A DNA stretch of 27,029 nucleotides, taken from Ruminococcus flavefaciens (lineage in GTDB: Bacteria; Bacillota; Clostridia; Oscillospirales; Ruminococcaceae). Positions within the stretch are counted from its first letter, which is position 1; every line of letters begins with the position of its first letter. Location: NCBI GenBank assembly GCA_002371825.1, contig DFHF01000058.1, positions 1-27,029 of the forward strand, written 5' to 3'. The notes under the pieces were generated by a model. The model was given only the letters and a program-made list of their open reading frames with translations, made no database searches and was not told the origin of the DNA. Both the position numbers and the translations under genes were made by a program. Below, in pieces: positions 1 to 6,598 of this stretch.

Positions 1-2
1 TA

Positions 3-26
3 AACCGCCCATAACAAGGCGGTTTT
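3..26 (+). terminator. Intrinsic terminator of the gene left of the window
   Basis: A 7-bp perfect stem (AACCGCC with GGCGGTT) around an 8-nt loop runs into TTTT. The TAA at 1-3 may be the stop codon of the upstream gene. The T-run is short, so termination may be partial. Confidence 0.6.
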
Positions 27-54
27 CTTATACCCATTTGAAGGAGGTGAGAAA

Positions 55-234
55 ATGGAGAGCGCTGACAGAATAGAGATCACATTCAAGAGCGGTGAAA
101 CTATCTCCTACGGTAAGGGGGAATGGGACGACTACGCTTATGACGGCAAAGCAATCATCGTCAAGCAGAAGGGCGCATGGATAGGCATATACAATTTCGA
201 TGATGTATTCTGCGTCGAACTCAAAGAACACTGA
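55..234 (+). CDS. Small phage protein of unknown function, 59 aa
   Basis: This short gene has a perfect ribosome binding site (AAGGAGGTG at 41-49) five bases before its ATG, which makes it credible despite its size. The 59-residue product starts MESADRIEITFKSGE and ends in FCVELKEH. It alternates hydrophobic and charged residues with several Gly and Trp, as in a small beta-rich protein. It has no membrane segment, cysteine pair or recognisable motif. It lies just before the HNH gene at the left end of the packaging genes. A small terminase would be expected around here, but this product looks too short and lacks a helix-turn-helix. Function unknown. Confidence 0.7.
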   Translation: MESADRIEITFKSGETISYGKGEWDDYAYDGKAIIVKQKGAWIGIYNFDDVFCVELKEH

Positions 235-277
235 GCATTTGCTAAGGACACAAATGTCCCTCGCAAGTGCTATTTTT
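234..277 (+). promoter_or_regulatory. Branched hairpin before the HNH gene, possible terminator or processing site
   Basis: AGCATTTGC (234-242) pairs with GCAAGTGCT (263-271) as nine base pairs with one G-U, enclosing a second small stem (GGAC with GTCC). It is followed by ATTTTTAT. It starts on the last base of the upstream stop codon. It could be a weak terminator or an mRNA processing structure. Confidence 0.5.
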
Positions 278-298
278 ATACCCTGACGGAGGTGAGAT

Positions 299-640
299 AT
301 GGCAAAGCCAAATTTACGTCCTGACCACAACGGTACGCAGAGGGCACAGTTTGAATCAAACAAAAAGAAGATCTATGCGACACAGCGAGTGTGCGGCATC
401 TGCGGAAAGCCTGTTGACTTTGGCTTCAAGTTTCCGCATCCTCTGAGTCCGACCATAGATCACATTATTCCAGTCGCTAAGGGCGGACATCCTTCCGATC
501 TGAGCAACTTACAGCTTGCTCATTTCACCTGCAATCGGCAGAAGTCCGACAAGATCAAGCCGGGGCAGGATTTCTCCGCCGGCAATGAGCTGATTTCAAA
601 TCGGCTGCTGCCGCTGACATTTGACTGGAAAAATATCTGA
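299..640 (+). CDS. Phage HNH endonuclease, 113 aa
   Basis: This is a compact HNH nuclease of the type found beside phage terminase genes, where such enzymes help cos-type DNA cleavage and packaging. A zinc-knuckle pair CGIC (Cys32, Cys35) is followed by the catalytic core IDHIIPVAKGG (Asp54, His55), then Asn70, His75 and the closing CNRQKSD (Cys78, Asn79). The N-terminus is basic. A GGAGGTGA ribosome binding site precedes the ATG. It stands 33 bases before the large terminase, the usual neighbourhood, but the small terminase normally found between them is absent. Family assignment is firm; the role in packaging is inferred from known HNH-terminase pairs. Confidence 0.92.
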   Translation: MAKPNLRPDHNGTQRAQFESNKKKIYATQRVCGICGKPVDFGFKFPHPLSPTIDHIIPVAKGGHPSDLSNLQLAHFTCNRQKSDKIKPGQDFSAGNELISNRLLPLTFDWKNI

Positions 641-651
641 GCCTTTGAGCC
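638..651 (+). repeat. Junction repeat TGAGCCTWTGAGCC, copy 1
   Basis: TGAGCCTTTGAGCC begins with the TGA stop of the HNH gene. The same 14-mer (A for T at position 8) recurs at 6205-6218 and 7346-7359, each time at a gene junction. Each copy holds two TGAGCC halves 8 bp apart. Confidence 0.6.
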
Positions 652-673
652 TTAATTGAAAGGAGTTGTCTGA

Positions 674-2089
674 ATGACCGAGACACGGCTTGGAAGGCAG
701 ACTCCTACAATTATGGTAGTTCTGCCTTATTTCGCATCCCTCGGAGCCGAGGCGGTAGAGATCTATAACAGGTCGAAACGTAAAGCACAGCCGTGGCAGG
801 AGCTGATGCTTGAAGACATAATGGCTGTCGATGAAAACGGCTTATGGAAGCACATCAAGTTCGGGTGGTCTATACCACGTCGAAACGGTAAGTCCGAGAT
901 ACTTATCATGCGTGCTATCTGGGGTGTTACTCACGGCAGACGTGTGCTGTATACAGCTCACAGAACTACGACCTCCAGCAACGCATGGAGCAAATGCTGT
1001 GACCGTCTCTCTGAGGCAGGATATCAGGAGGGGGTTGATTATAAGACAACAAAAAAATACGGTCTTGAGACTATCGAATGGCTTGACGGCAGCGGTGCTG
1101 TTATCAATTTCCGAACAAGATCAAGCAAGGGCGGACTTGGTGAAGGATATGACGATCTTATCATTGACGAGGCTCAGGAGTATACATCTGATCAGGAAAG
1201 TGCTCTGAAGTATGTTGTGACTGACAGCAAGAACCCTCAGACACTTATGTGCGGAACTCCGCCGACGACAGTATCATCCGGCACAGTGTTCCTCAACTAT
1301 CGCAAGAACACTCTGAACGGCAAGAATGAAAATGCAGGCTGGGCTGAATGGTCTGTTCCTAAGCTGACAGACGCACACGATCCTGAATTGTGGTATGAGA
1401 CAAATCCTTCTCTGGGCTATATCCTCAGCGAGAGAACTATCAAAGATGAGTTGGGCGACGATCAGGTGGATGACAACATCCAGCGCTTAGGACTATGGCT
1501 TACATACAGTCAGAAATCAGCTATAAGCCGCAGGGAATGGGACGAGTACAAGATCGAAAAGCCGGAGCTGAAAACTCCGGCAAAGCTGTATTATGGTGTT
1601 AAATATGCGAAATCGACGGCCAATGTCTCGCTTTCTGTAGCTGTAAAAACAGCTGACGGCAGGGTATTTGTCGAAGCTGTGGATTGCAGATCTGCAAGGG
1701 ACGGGAACAGCTGGATAATAGATTATCTCAGGAACGCTCATGCAGTACAGGTCGCTGTTGACGGAGCAGGAAATCAGGAAATACTTGTCAAGGAGATGAA
1801 GGACGCTGGTGTGAAGTGCAAGGCTGTGCTGCCGAAGGTATCTGATATCATAGAGGCGAATACACTGTTCGAGAAGAAGCTCTTTGAAGGGAGCATATGT
1901 CACTCTGGACAGCCTTCTCTCACTCAGGCTGCATCGAATTCCGAGCATAGAGCTATTGGCAATGCGGGCGGATTCGGATATGTCTCGCTGCTTGAAGGTG
2001 CTGAGATAACGCTCCTGGAATCGGTATCGCTTGCACACTGGTTGTGTTCTGCGGCGAAAGAAGTAAAAAAACAGAAAGTTTTCTATTAG
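674..2089 (+). CDS. terL: Terminase large subunit, 471 aa
   Basis: The large terminase is the ATP-driven motor and nuclease that packages DNA into the prohead. The N-terminal ATPase shows the Walker A-type SIPRRNGKSE (about 66-75, Lys73) and Walker B DLIIDEAQE (161-169, Asp165/Glu166), with an adenine-binding PWQ motif at 40-42. The second half (from about residue 300) should be the RNase H-like nuclease. It contains VAVDGAGN, but the first strand (YYGVKYAKSTANVSL) lacks the acidic residue I would expect there. The ATG follows AAAGGAG. The TAG stop lies inside the ribosome binding site of the next gene, only 8 bases from its ATG, so no portal gene follows. Length is at the short end for this family. 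Confidence 0.93.
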   Translation: MTETRLGRQTPTIMVVLPYFASLGAEAVEIYNRSKRKAQPWQELMLEDIMAVDENGLWKHIKFGWSIPRRNGKSEILIMRAIWGVTHGRRVLYTAHRTTTSSNAWSKCCDRLSEAGYQEGVDYKTTKKYGLETIEWLDGSGAVINFRTRSSKGGLGEGYDDLIIDEAQEYTSDQESALKYVVTDSKNPQTLMCGTPPTTVSSGTVFLNYRKNTLNGKNENAGWAEWSVPKLTDAHDPELWYETNPSLGYILSERTIKDELGDDQVDDNIQRLGLWLTYSQKSAISRREWDEYKIEKPELKTPAKLYYGVKYAKSTANVSLSVAVKTADGRVFVEAVDCRSARDGNSWIIDYLRNAHAVQVAVDGAGNQEILVKEMKDAGVKCKAVLPKVSDIIEANTLFEKKLFEGSICHSGQPSLTQAASNSEHRAIGNAGGFGYVSLLEGAEITLLESVSLAHWLCSAAKEVKKQKVFY

Positions 2090-2097
2090 GAGGAATT

Positions 2098-3093
2098 ATG
2101 GATAAGGAAACGCTTGAAAAGATCAACAAATTCACTCGCAGAGAATTCAAAGAGGATGAGATCTATTCATTCCCTGTTACTCTGTGTGATAATGATATAG
2201 ACCGTGATTGTGAGCGCTTTTCTGATGAGGCGCTCATTTCTATGAGTAAGCTGTTTATTGGCAAATCCGGTATTTTTGACCATGATCCAAGAAGCAGCAA
2301 TCAGACGGCTCGTATTTATGACACTGAGGTCGTGACTGATCCTCAGAGGCTTACTAAGGACAGGCGGCAGTATAAGTACCTTAAGGCACAAGCATATATG
2401 ATACGCACAAATGATAACAAGTCGCTTATAGAAGAGATCGAGGGTGGCATCAAGAAGGAAGTCAGTGTCAGCTGTTCCGCCCTCAAGAGGATCTGCTCTA
2501 TATGCGGTAGTGATAAAACAAAATCCCCTTGCGAGCACATGAAGGGGCATGACTACGGCAGCGGAGAATGTCATATCATACTTGATGATATCACCGATGC
2601 TTATGAATGGAGCTTTGTTGCTGTTCCGGCACAGACTAATGCTGGAGTTACAAAGAAATACAACCCTGAAAAGGAGGAAAAATCAATGGAATTTACACCG
2701 ATCAACACTCAGGCAGAGTTTGATGCTGCTGTTAAGGCAAGAGTTGATGCTGCTGTTGAAGAAGCTAAGAAAAGCTTCGAGGGCTGGCTCTCTCCTGAGG
2801 ACACCGCCAAACTCACAAAAGAGCGTGACGATCTCACTGCCTCGAACAAGGCTTATGCGATCTCAGCCATGAAGATGAAGGCAGCTAATGAGAAGGGCAT
2901 CCCTCTTGAACTGGCTGATAAGCTCTCAGGTGAGACCGAGGACGAGATCAGCAAGGACGCTGAGAGCTTCGCTAAGTATTTCAGTGCTCCTAAGTATAAG
3001 GCAACACCGAAATACTCAGGGGAGAGCGGACAGGCTGATTCTATGACAGCCGCACAGCTCGAACTGCTGCACAGTATCAACATCAACAACTAA
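2098..3093 (+). CDS. Prohead protease fused to scaffold domain, 331 aa
   Basis: The N-terminal two thirds look like a phage prohead maturation protease: FPVTLCDNDIDRDCERFS, GIFDHDP (likely His-containing active-site loop), KKEVSVSCS (candidate Ser) and the WSFVAVPAQTNAGVTKKY motif typical of capsid proteases near residue 190. A CSIC-x-CEH cysteine/histidine cluster at about 149-164 may bind zinc. From residue 197 the protein turns into a charged, coiled-coil-rich scaffold (AVKARVDAAVEEAKKSFE, LTKERDDLTASNKAYAI) like DUF4355-type scaffolds. The start at 2098 is chosen because AGGAGG sits five bases upstream; an upstream in-frame ATG at 2044 lies within terL. Protease and scaffold are often separate genes; here a second start lies inside (2686). 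Protease family is assigned from motifs and position. Confidence 0.82.
   Translation: MDKETLEKINKFTRREFKEDEIYSFPVTLCDNDIDRDCERFSDEALISMSKLFIGKSGIFDHDPRSSNQTARIYDTEVVTDPQRLTKDRRQYKYLKAQAYMIRTNDNKSLIEEIEGGIKKEVSVSCSALKRICSICGSDKTKSPCEHMKGHDYGSGECHIILDDITDAYEWSFVAVPAQTNAGVTKKYNPEKEEKSMEFTPINTQAEFDAAVKARVDAAVEEAKKSFEGWLSPEDTAKLTKERDDLTASNKAYAISAMKMKAANEKGIPLELADKLSGETEDEISKDAESFAKYFSAPKYKATPKYSGESGQADSMTAAQLELLHSININN
2686..3093 (+). CDS. Nested in-frame scaffold protein, 135 aa, from an internal start
   Basis: Inside the protease gene a perfect AAGGAGG at 2671-2677 stands eight bases before an in-frame ATG at 2686. Initiation there would give MEFTPINTQAEFDAAV to the end, exactly the scaffold/coiled-coil domain without the protease. 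Phage lambda makes scaffold Nu3 from within its protease gene C in the same way, so this is a well-known strategy seen here in sequence form. The product is acidic and lysine-rich, and predicted mostly helical. Whether the separate protein is made has to be shown experimentally, but codons encoding K-E-E-K with so exact a ribosome binding site and spacing at the domain border are unlikely to be chance. Confidence 0.7.
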   Translation: MEFTPINTQAEFDAAVKARVDAAVEEAKKSFEGWLSPEDTAKLTKERDDLTASNKAYAISAMKMKAANEKGIPLELADKLSGETEDEISKDAESFAKYFSAPKYKATPKYSGESGQADSMTAAQLELLHSININN

Positions 3094-3110
3094 AAGGAGG
3101 AATAATCACT

Positions 3111-4004
3111 ATGGGTACTAAATCAAATTCAGGAACACTTTTCAAGCCCGAGCTTGTTACAGATCTTTTCAACAAGGTAAAGGGCAGATCAACACTTGCC
3201 AAGCTCTGTGGCGGTGATCCTATGCCGTTCGCCGGCATAGACGTAATGACATTCTCTATGGACGGAGAAGCTGCTATCGTCGGTGAGGGTGCTCAGAAGC
3301 CTGCTGGTGATGCTGCCACAGGATCTGTTACTATCAAGCCTATCAAGTTCGTATATCAGCACAGAGTAACTGACGAATTCCTCAGGATGACTGAAGAAAA
3401 GCAGCTTCCTATCCTTCGGGCATTCAACGAAGGCTTTGCTAAGAAGATCGCCAGAGGCTTTGATATAGCTGCATTCCACGGAGTGAATCCCGCTACAAAT
3501 ACTGCATCAACTATCGTTGGCACTAATTGCTTTGATTCTGCGGTCACAACAACTGTTACATATAATTCATCAGCCCCTGATGATAATGTTGACAGCGCAG
3601 TCGCACCTATTCAGGCAGCTGAGAATGATGTTACCGGTATCGCTATGGCTCCGGCTTTCGGCACTGCTCTTGGTGCAATGAAAATGGCTGATTCTCATGC
3701 TTCGATGTATCCTGAATTCCGCTACGGCGCTAATCCTGGTAACTTCGGCGGTATGCCTGCTGATATCAATAGTACTGTCTCCTTCGGCAACAGCCTTGAT
3801 CGTGCTATTGTCGGCGACTTTGCAAATGCTTTCCGCTGGGGATATGCACAGCAGGTTACATTTGAGACTATCCCTTATGGTGATCCTGACGGACAGGGCG
3901 ATCTTAAGAGAAGCAACGAGATCGTGCTCAGAGCTGAGTGCTATGTAGGATGGGGCATCCTCGATGCTGCTTCGTTCGCTCGTATTGTAGCATCCTCAAC
4001 ATGA
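3111..4004 (+). CDS. Major capsid protein, HK97 fold, 297 aa
   Basis: This is the shell protein of the icosahedral head. The start GTKSNSGTLFKPELVTDLFNKVKGRSTLAKL is the typical N-arm of HK97-type capsids, followed by the P-loop/E-loop region (IDVMTFSMDGEAAIVGEGAQKPAGD), the spine helix (ILRAFNEGFAKKIARGFDIAAFHG) and an A-domain rich in small residues (VTGIAMAPAFGTALGAMKM). The protein ends LRAECYVGWGILDAASFARIVA, a usual C-terminus. There is no long N-terminal delta domain, which fits with a separately made scaffold. AAAAGGAGG lies before the ATG, 17 bases after the protease-scaffold stop. Length is normal for the family. Confidence 0.93.
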   Translation: MGTKSNSGTLFKPELVTDLFNKVKGRSTLAKLCGGDPMPFAGIDVMTFSMDGEAAIVGEGAQKPAGDAATGSVTIKPIKFVYQHRVTDEFLRMTEEKQLPILRAFNEGFAKKIARGFDIAAFHGVNPATNTASTIVGTNCFDSAVTTTVTYNSSAPDDNVDSAVAPIQAAENDVTGIAMAPAFGTALGAMKMADSHASMYPEFRYGANPGNFGGMPADINSTVSFGNSLDRAIVGDFANAFRWGYAQQVTFETIPYGDPDGQGDLKRSNEIVLRAECYVGWGILDAASFARIVASST

Positions 4005-4186
4005 TCTATCGTCATAAGCAGACTGGCAGGGTGATTGAAATAGTCTCCGAGCTGATCTCCCCCGATTGGGAGGAGATCACTCCTGCCAATAAGGTAAAAG
4101 AGGAGGCTGATGATAATGGAAACAGCTTATGCAAGCGTAAGCGACATAGAAGCTCTGGGGATAAGCCTGACAGCGGCACAGCATGA
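4001..4186 (+). CDS. Small head-region phage protein, 61 aa
   Basis: The ATG overlaps the capsid stop as ATGA, the standard sign of translational coupling. The first half (MIYRHKQTGRVIEIVSELISPDWEEI) looks like the short KxTG-containing proteins often encoded between the capsid and connector genes of Firmicute phages. The second half (CKRKRHRSSGDKPDSGTA) is basic and low in complexity; it is read through the first 71 bases of the next gene in another frame, so it may be little constrained. No function is known to me. It could be a minor head protein, or a coupling ORF that feeds ribosomes to the connector gene, whose AGGAGG lies inside it. Confidence 0.6.
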   Translation: MIYRHKQTGRVIEIVSELISPDWEEITPANKVKEEADDNGNSLCKRKRHRSSGDKPDSGTA

Positions 4187-4520
4187 TGCGGCAGAGATCC
4201 TGCTTGACACTGCATCATCGAAACTGAGGCTTGCAGCCAAAAAGAGCGGCAAAGATCTGGATAAAATGATCTCTGATGATCCGGACTATGGAATCGCTGT
4301 AAAAGGCATCGTGATCCAGGCAGTGACAAGAGCACTTAACTCGATCACAGACAGCTCACCCGCACTTTCTCAGGGTTCTGAGACAAACGGCAGCTACAGC
4401 ATTTCGATGACTTATCTTAATGCAGGGCAGTCACTGTACTATCTGCGGAACGAGCTGAAGGAGCTTGGCCTCAGAAGGCAGACATACGGAGCACTTGATC
4501 TATACAATTCAGGAGAGTGA
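4116..4520 (+). CDS. Head-tail connector protein, gp6-like, 134 aa
   Basis: This protein most likely forms the adaptor ring below the portal. It is helical with the pattern of HK97 gp6/YqbG-type connectors: ASVSDIEALGISLTAAQHDAAEILLDTASSKLRLAAKK, then DDPDYGIAVKGIVIQAVTRALN and a C-terminal LRRQTYGALDL. Two ATGs are possible, 4110 and 4116. AGGAGG at 4101-4106 is nine bases from the second and three from the first, so 4116 is preferred. It overlaps the small gene before it by 71 bases. Assignment is from sequence style and position between capsid and tail-completion genes. Confidence 0.8.
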   Translation: METAYASVSDIEALGISLTAAQHDAAEILLDTASSKLRLAAKKSGKDLDKMISDDPDYGIAVKGIVIQAVTRALNSITDSSPALSQGSETNGSYSISMTYLNAGQSLYYLRNELKELGLRRQTYGALDLYNSGE

Positions 4521-4524
4521 TACG

Positions 4525-4848
4525 ATGTTTACTAATAGATCGGGCTGCACTATCTATGAAAAGACAGTGCAGAACAGAGCACCTACATACATACGGCATG
4601 AGGTTGGAGCTGTTTACTGGGAGGAGACACTGATAGAGGGGGACGGCAAAGACCGCTCTCCTCGTAATGATGTTCTTATCAACATCCCGGAAGCATCCTC
4701 CGACTATATGCCGAAGACTGATGACAGGATATGTCCGGAAATCATTCCGGATCTTACTCCACCGTCAGGAGCTCTGACGATATATTCCGCCAGTGACCGC
4801 AGATATGGTTCAAGCCGTGTACGGCATATTGAACTGAAAGCAAGGTGA
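4525..4848 (+). CDS. Putative head-closure protein, 107 aa
   Basis: A small beta-rich protein (MFTNRSGCTIYEKTVQNRAPTYIRHEVGAVYWEETL) with the layout of head-closure or stopper proteins: a C-terminal SDRRYGSSRVRHIELKAR strand and a central NDVLINIPEASSDYMPK stretch. It resembles the DUF6751-like proteins that I recall at this place in Firmicute prophages. The start at 4525 is four bases after the connector stop, with AGGAG at 4511-4515 nine bases upstream; an earlier in-frame ATG at 4465 would overlap the connector. It would act at the neck, sealing DNA and joining the tail. Function is inferred from position. Confidence 0.65.
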   Translation: MFTNRSGCTIYEKTVQNRAPTYIRHEVGAVYWEETLIEGDGKDRSPRNDVLINIPEASSDYMPKTDDRICPEIIPDLTPPSGALTIYSASDRRYGSSRVRHIELKAR

Positions 4849-4852
4849 TGTC

Positions 4853-5215
4853 ATGATAGAATTCAATGGATTGCAGATGAATCCGGATTTTACTGTGAAA
4901 TCGGAAAATCAGTTCAGGCAGGCTCAGAACTATGTTGATAAAGAAGTCATCAGGAGGCTTGAAGACTACACACCGATATCAATGGATAAGGGCTACAACA
5001 GACGTTTGAAAAAGGTAATACCATTTACCGGAAAAGGCAAGATGAGTAAATCTCACAAAGTAGAAAGTCCAGGTGTTATCATCAACACAGAGCCTACAGC
5101 TCGCAAAGAATACTATACGAATAAGGGCTCTTCCGGAAAAAATCGTGGTAAATTCTGGCTTGAAAGAATGAAAGCTGACCACAAGGAGGATATACTGAAA
5201 GGAATCAAGAAATGA
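4853..5215 (+). CDS. Minor capsid / neck protein, HK97 gp10-like position, 120 aa
   Basis: This lysine-rich protein starts MIEFNGLQMNPDFTVKSENQFRQAQNYVDKEVIRRLEDYTPIS. A helical N-terminal part is followed by a Gly/Lys-rich region (FTGKGKMSKSHKVESPGVII) and a basic end (KNRGKFWLERMKADHKEDILKGIKK). The pattern PARKEYYTNKGSSGKNRGKFWLERM is close to the conserved part of minor capsid/gp10-like proteins, in which Tyr-rich and Arg-Gly-Lys stretches precede a helix. It lies between closure and tail-terminator genes, the usual slot of the gp10-type tail completion protein. It ends in an ATGA overlap with the next gene. Family call is moderate. Confidence 0.68.
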   Translation: MIEFNGLQMNPDFTVKSENQFRQAQNYVDKEVIRRLEDYTPISMDKGYNRRLKKVIPFTGKGKMSKSHKVESPGVIINTEPTARKEYYTNKGSSGKNRGKFWLERMKADHKEDILKGIKK

Positions 5216-5628
5216 AGCCGTTGATAGATTGCATTCGTGATTTTATAATGACATATCCTGAACTGAAAGACGGCGGTCTGATGATAGACTATCTTGGCGA
5301 TAAGCCGGTGGAATATGCCATAGAGGCAGTGCCATGTGATCCTGTGTATAGGAAATACACAGACGGCGGCTGCATGAAACAGTTCCTTTTTACATTTGCG
5401 AGCCGTGAGGTGTTTGCAGCAGATGTAAGCTGCTGCACTGATAATCTTGCATTTTATGAAGAGTTTGAACGGTGGATAACTGGTAAGAACAATTCAGATG
5501 ACCTGCCCGATCTTGATGGCAGAGAACCTGTGAGTATTGAGGTGCTTACAGGAGGATATGCTTTTTCTGCTGACGGTAATACTGCTCGTTATCAGATTCA
5601 GCTGAGATTACTATATGAGGAGGAATGA
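5212..5628 (+). CDS. Tail terminator / minor capsid protein, 138 aa
   Basis: The protein has the shape of the tail terminators that cap the tail tube (minor capsid protein 3-like): an N-terminal helix (MKPLIDCIRDFIMTYPEL), then GLMIDYLGDKPVEYAIEAVPCDPVYRKYTDGGCMKQFLFTFASREVF and FYEEFERWITGKN, and a final strand (NTARYQIQLRLLYEEE). The YTDGG-x-QFLFTFASRE block is the clearest family-type element. The ATG overlaps the preceding stop by four bases; AAAGGA lies nine bases upstream. It ends only three bases before the ATG of the major tail gene, with that gene's GAGGAGGA site overlapping its last codons. Confidence 0.72.
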   Translation: MKPLIDCIRDFIMTYPELKDGGLMIDYLGDKPVEYAIEAVPCDPVYRKYTDGGCMKQFLFTFASREVFAADVSCCTDNLAFYEEFERWITGKNNSDDLPDLDGREPVSIEVLTGGYAFSADGNTARYQIQLRLLYEEE

Positions 5629-5631
5629 TCT

Positions 5632-6117
5632 ATGTCCGGAATAGTAGCCAGACATAAGAAAGTGGCTTTTTTTGGAGTTGTGACAACAAGTGGCGGAGAA
5701 AGCACCGAGACATTCACAAGAATGCCTAAGTTTACGCAGCTCACAACAAATAAGAACCCTATGGAGTACAGCCGTCAGTATGTTGACGAGCCGTTCCAGG
5801 AGACTGATGTAGTAGGCTATTCGCCGTCTATATCTTACGCATTCGACAGACATCGCAACAATGTCGTTCAGGACGATATCGTCAAGATACACGATGAGGA
5901 GCTCATTGGTGACGATGCGGTGAGAAATATCATCGTTGTAGATACTGATACAGGAGAGGCCGTCAAGCGTCCATATGCTGTTGTCCCGTCTACTGAGGGT
6001 GATAATATCAATATTATGACGTATTCGGGCACATTCAGATGCCGTGGAGAGCAGATAATAGGTACAGCATCAAGCTCTGATGACTGGAAGACCTGTACAT
6101 TCACAGAAGCCACATAG
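5632..6117 (+). CDS. Major tail tube protein, 161 aa, with a possible readthrough tail
   Basis: This is the tube protein of a non-contractile tail. It begins MSGIVARHKKVAFFGVVTTSG and holds PKFTQLTTNKNPMEYSRQYVDEPFQETDVVGYSPSISYAFDRH, a pattern I know from tube proteins of Firmicute siphophages, ending YSGTFRCRGEQIIGTASSSDDWKTCTFTEAT. GAGGAGGA precedes the ATG by seven bases. The stop is TAG at 6115-6117, and the same frame stays open for 24 more codons to a TAA at 6190. The extension is Glu/Thr-rich and looks like a normal acidic tail of such proteins. Either the amber codon is read through or it has shortened the gene. The core protein is complete without the extension. Confidence 0.85.
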   Translation: MSGIVARHKKVAFFGVVTTSGGESTETFTRMPKFTQLTTNKNPMEYSRQYVDEPFQETDVVGYSPSISYAFDRHRNNVVQDDIVKIHDEELIGDDAVRNIIVVDTDTGEAVKRPYAVVPSTEGDNINIMTYSGTFRCRGEQIIGTASSSDDWKTCTFTEAT

Positions 6118-6192
6118 ACGGCCGGAGAAGCGCCGGAGGAGAACTCCGGCGGCGACTCCAAAGAACGAAACACCGAAGAGGAAACTCAGTAA
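6118..6192 (+). other. In-frame 24-codon extension after the amber stop
   Basis: Directly after the TAG at 6115 the frame continues with TAGEAPEENSGG and DSKERNTEEETQ, then TAA (6190-6192), five bases before the AAGGAG of the next gene. Eight of 24 residues are acidic. No ribosome binding site or start codon lies in it. It is either the C-terminal tail of a readthrough product or the remnant of a longer gene. Confidence 0.6.
6131..6151 (+). promoter_or_regulatory. GC-rich hairpin 13 nt after the amber codon
   Basis: CGCCGGAG (6131-6138) and CTCCGGCG (6144-6151) form eight perfect base pairs with a five-base GAGAA loop. No T-run follows, so it is not an intrinsic terminator. Its place shortly behind a leaky-looking stop is that of known readthrough enhancers. 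Confidence 0.6.
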
Positions 6193-6204
6193 TTTATAAG
6201 GAGA

Positions 6205-6218
6205 TGAGCCTATGAGCC
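6205..6218 (+). repeat. Junction repeat TGAGCCTWTGAGCC, copy 2
   Basis: TGAGCCTATGAGCC includes the ATG of the tail chaperone gene (6212). With one further base on the left (A) it is identical over 15 bases to copy 3 at 7345-7359. Confidence 0.6.
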
Positions 6219-6598
6219 ATAAGATATGGGAAATAAACGGACTGAGCTTAGAGCTTGACTTACAGGACGCCGATGTGAACGAGCGCTGTGAGCAGGCTTT
6301 CGAGGCAATGGAAAAGCATGAAAAGGAACTTCCGAAAGACGGAAAGAATTCCGAACGCATCCGAAACTACTGTCAGCTTTTTAAGGACCTGTTTGATGAT
6401 ATATTCGGCAGAGGCACAGGTGAGAAGCTTTTTGAAGGGCAGCCGACAAATGTTGATGTTTATGAAGGAATTTATTTCAAGTTCCTTGACTTTGTATCAG
6501 TGCAGAGAGTCGGGATAGCTAAAGAGAAATCAGAAAGGCTTTCAAAGTACAAGCCTGTCAATCGTCAGCAGCGCAGGGCAGCTGCAAAGAAAAAATGA
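6212..6598 (+). CDS. Tail assembly chaperone, gpG-like, 128 aa
   Basis: The first of two chaperone genes between tube and tape measure; such proteins coat the tape measure during tail assembly and are not in the virion. It is acidic and helical (SLELDLQDADVNERCEQAFEAMEKHEKEL, FKDLFDDIFGRGTGEKLFEG, VYEGIYFKFLDFVSVQRV) and ends with a basic PVNRQQRRAAAKKK tail. AAGGAG stands eight bases before ATG 6212. Its last codons AAG AAA AAA TGA overlap the ATG of the Gp15-like gene, which lies in the -1 frame, the arrangement of lambda G/T. Family by position and composition; it matches the DUF6673-type gpG replacements of Firmicute phages. Confidence 0.75.
   Translation: MSHKIWEINGLSLELDLQDADVNERCEQAFEAMEKHEKELPKDGKNSERIRNYCQLFKDLFDDIFGRGTGEKLFEGQPTNVDVYEGIYFKFLDFVSVQRVGIAKEKSERLSKYKPVNRQQRRAAAKKK
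6589..6598 (+). promoter_or_regulatory. Possible -1 frameshift site at the end of the tail chaperone gene
   Basis: G AAA AAA TGA: six A bases (6590-6595) directly before the stop. A slip of the last Lys codon by -1 reads the next codon as ATG of the Gp15-like frame. It is not a perfect X XXY YYZ heptamer because position 1 is G. Confidence 0.45.

Noticed and set aside
1517..2038. 173-codon frame on the - strand within terL
   Set aside because: It is a shadow of terL, whose ATPase motifs and ribosome binding site are clear.
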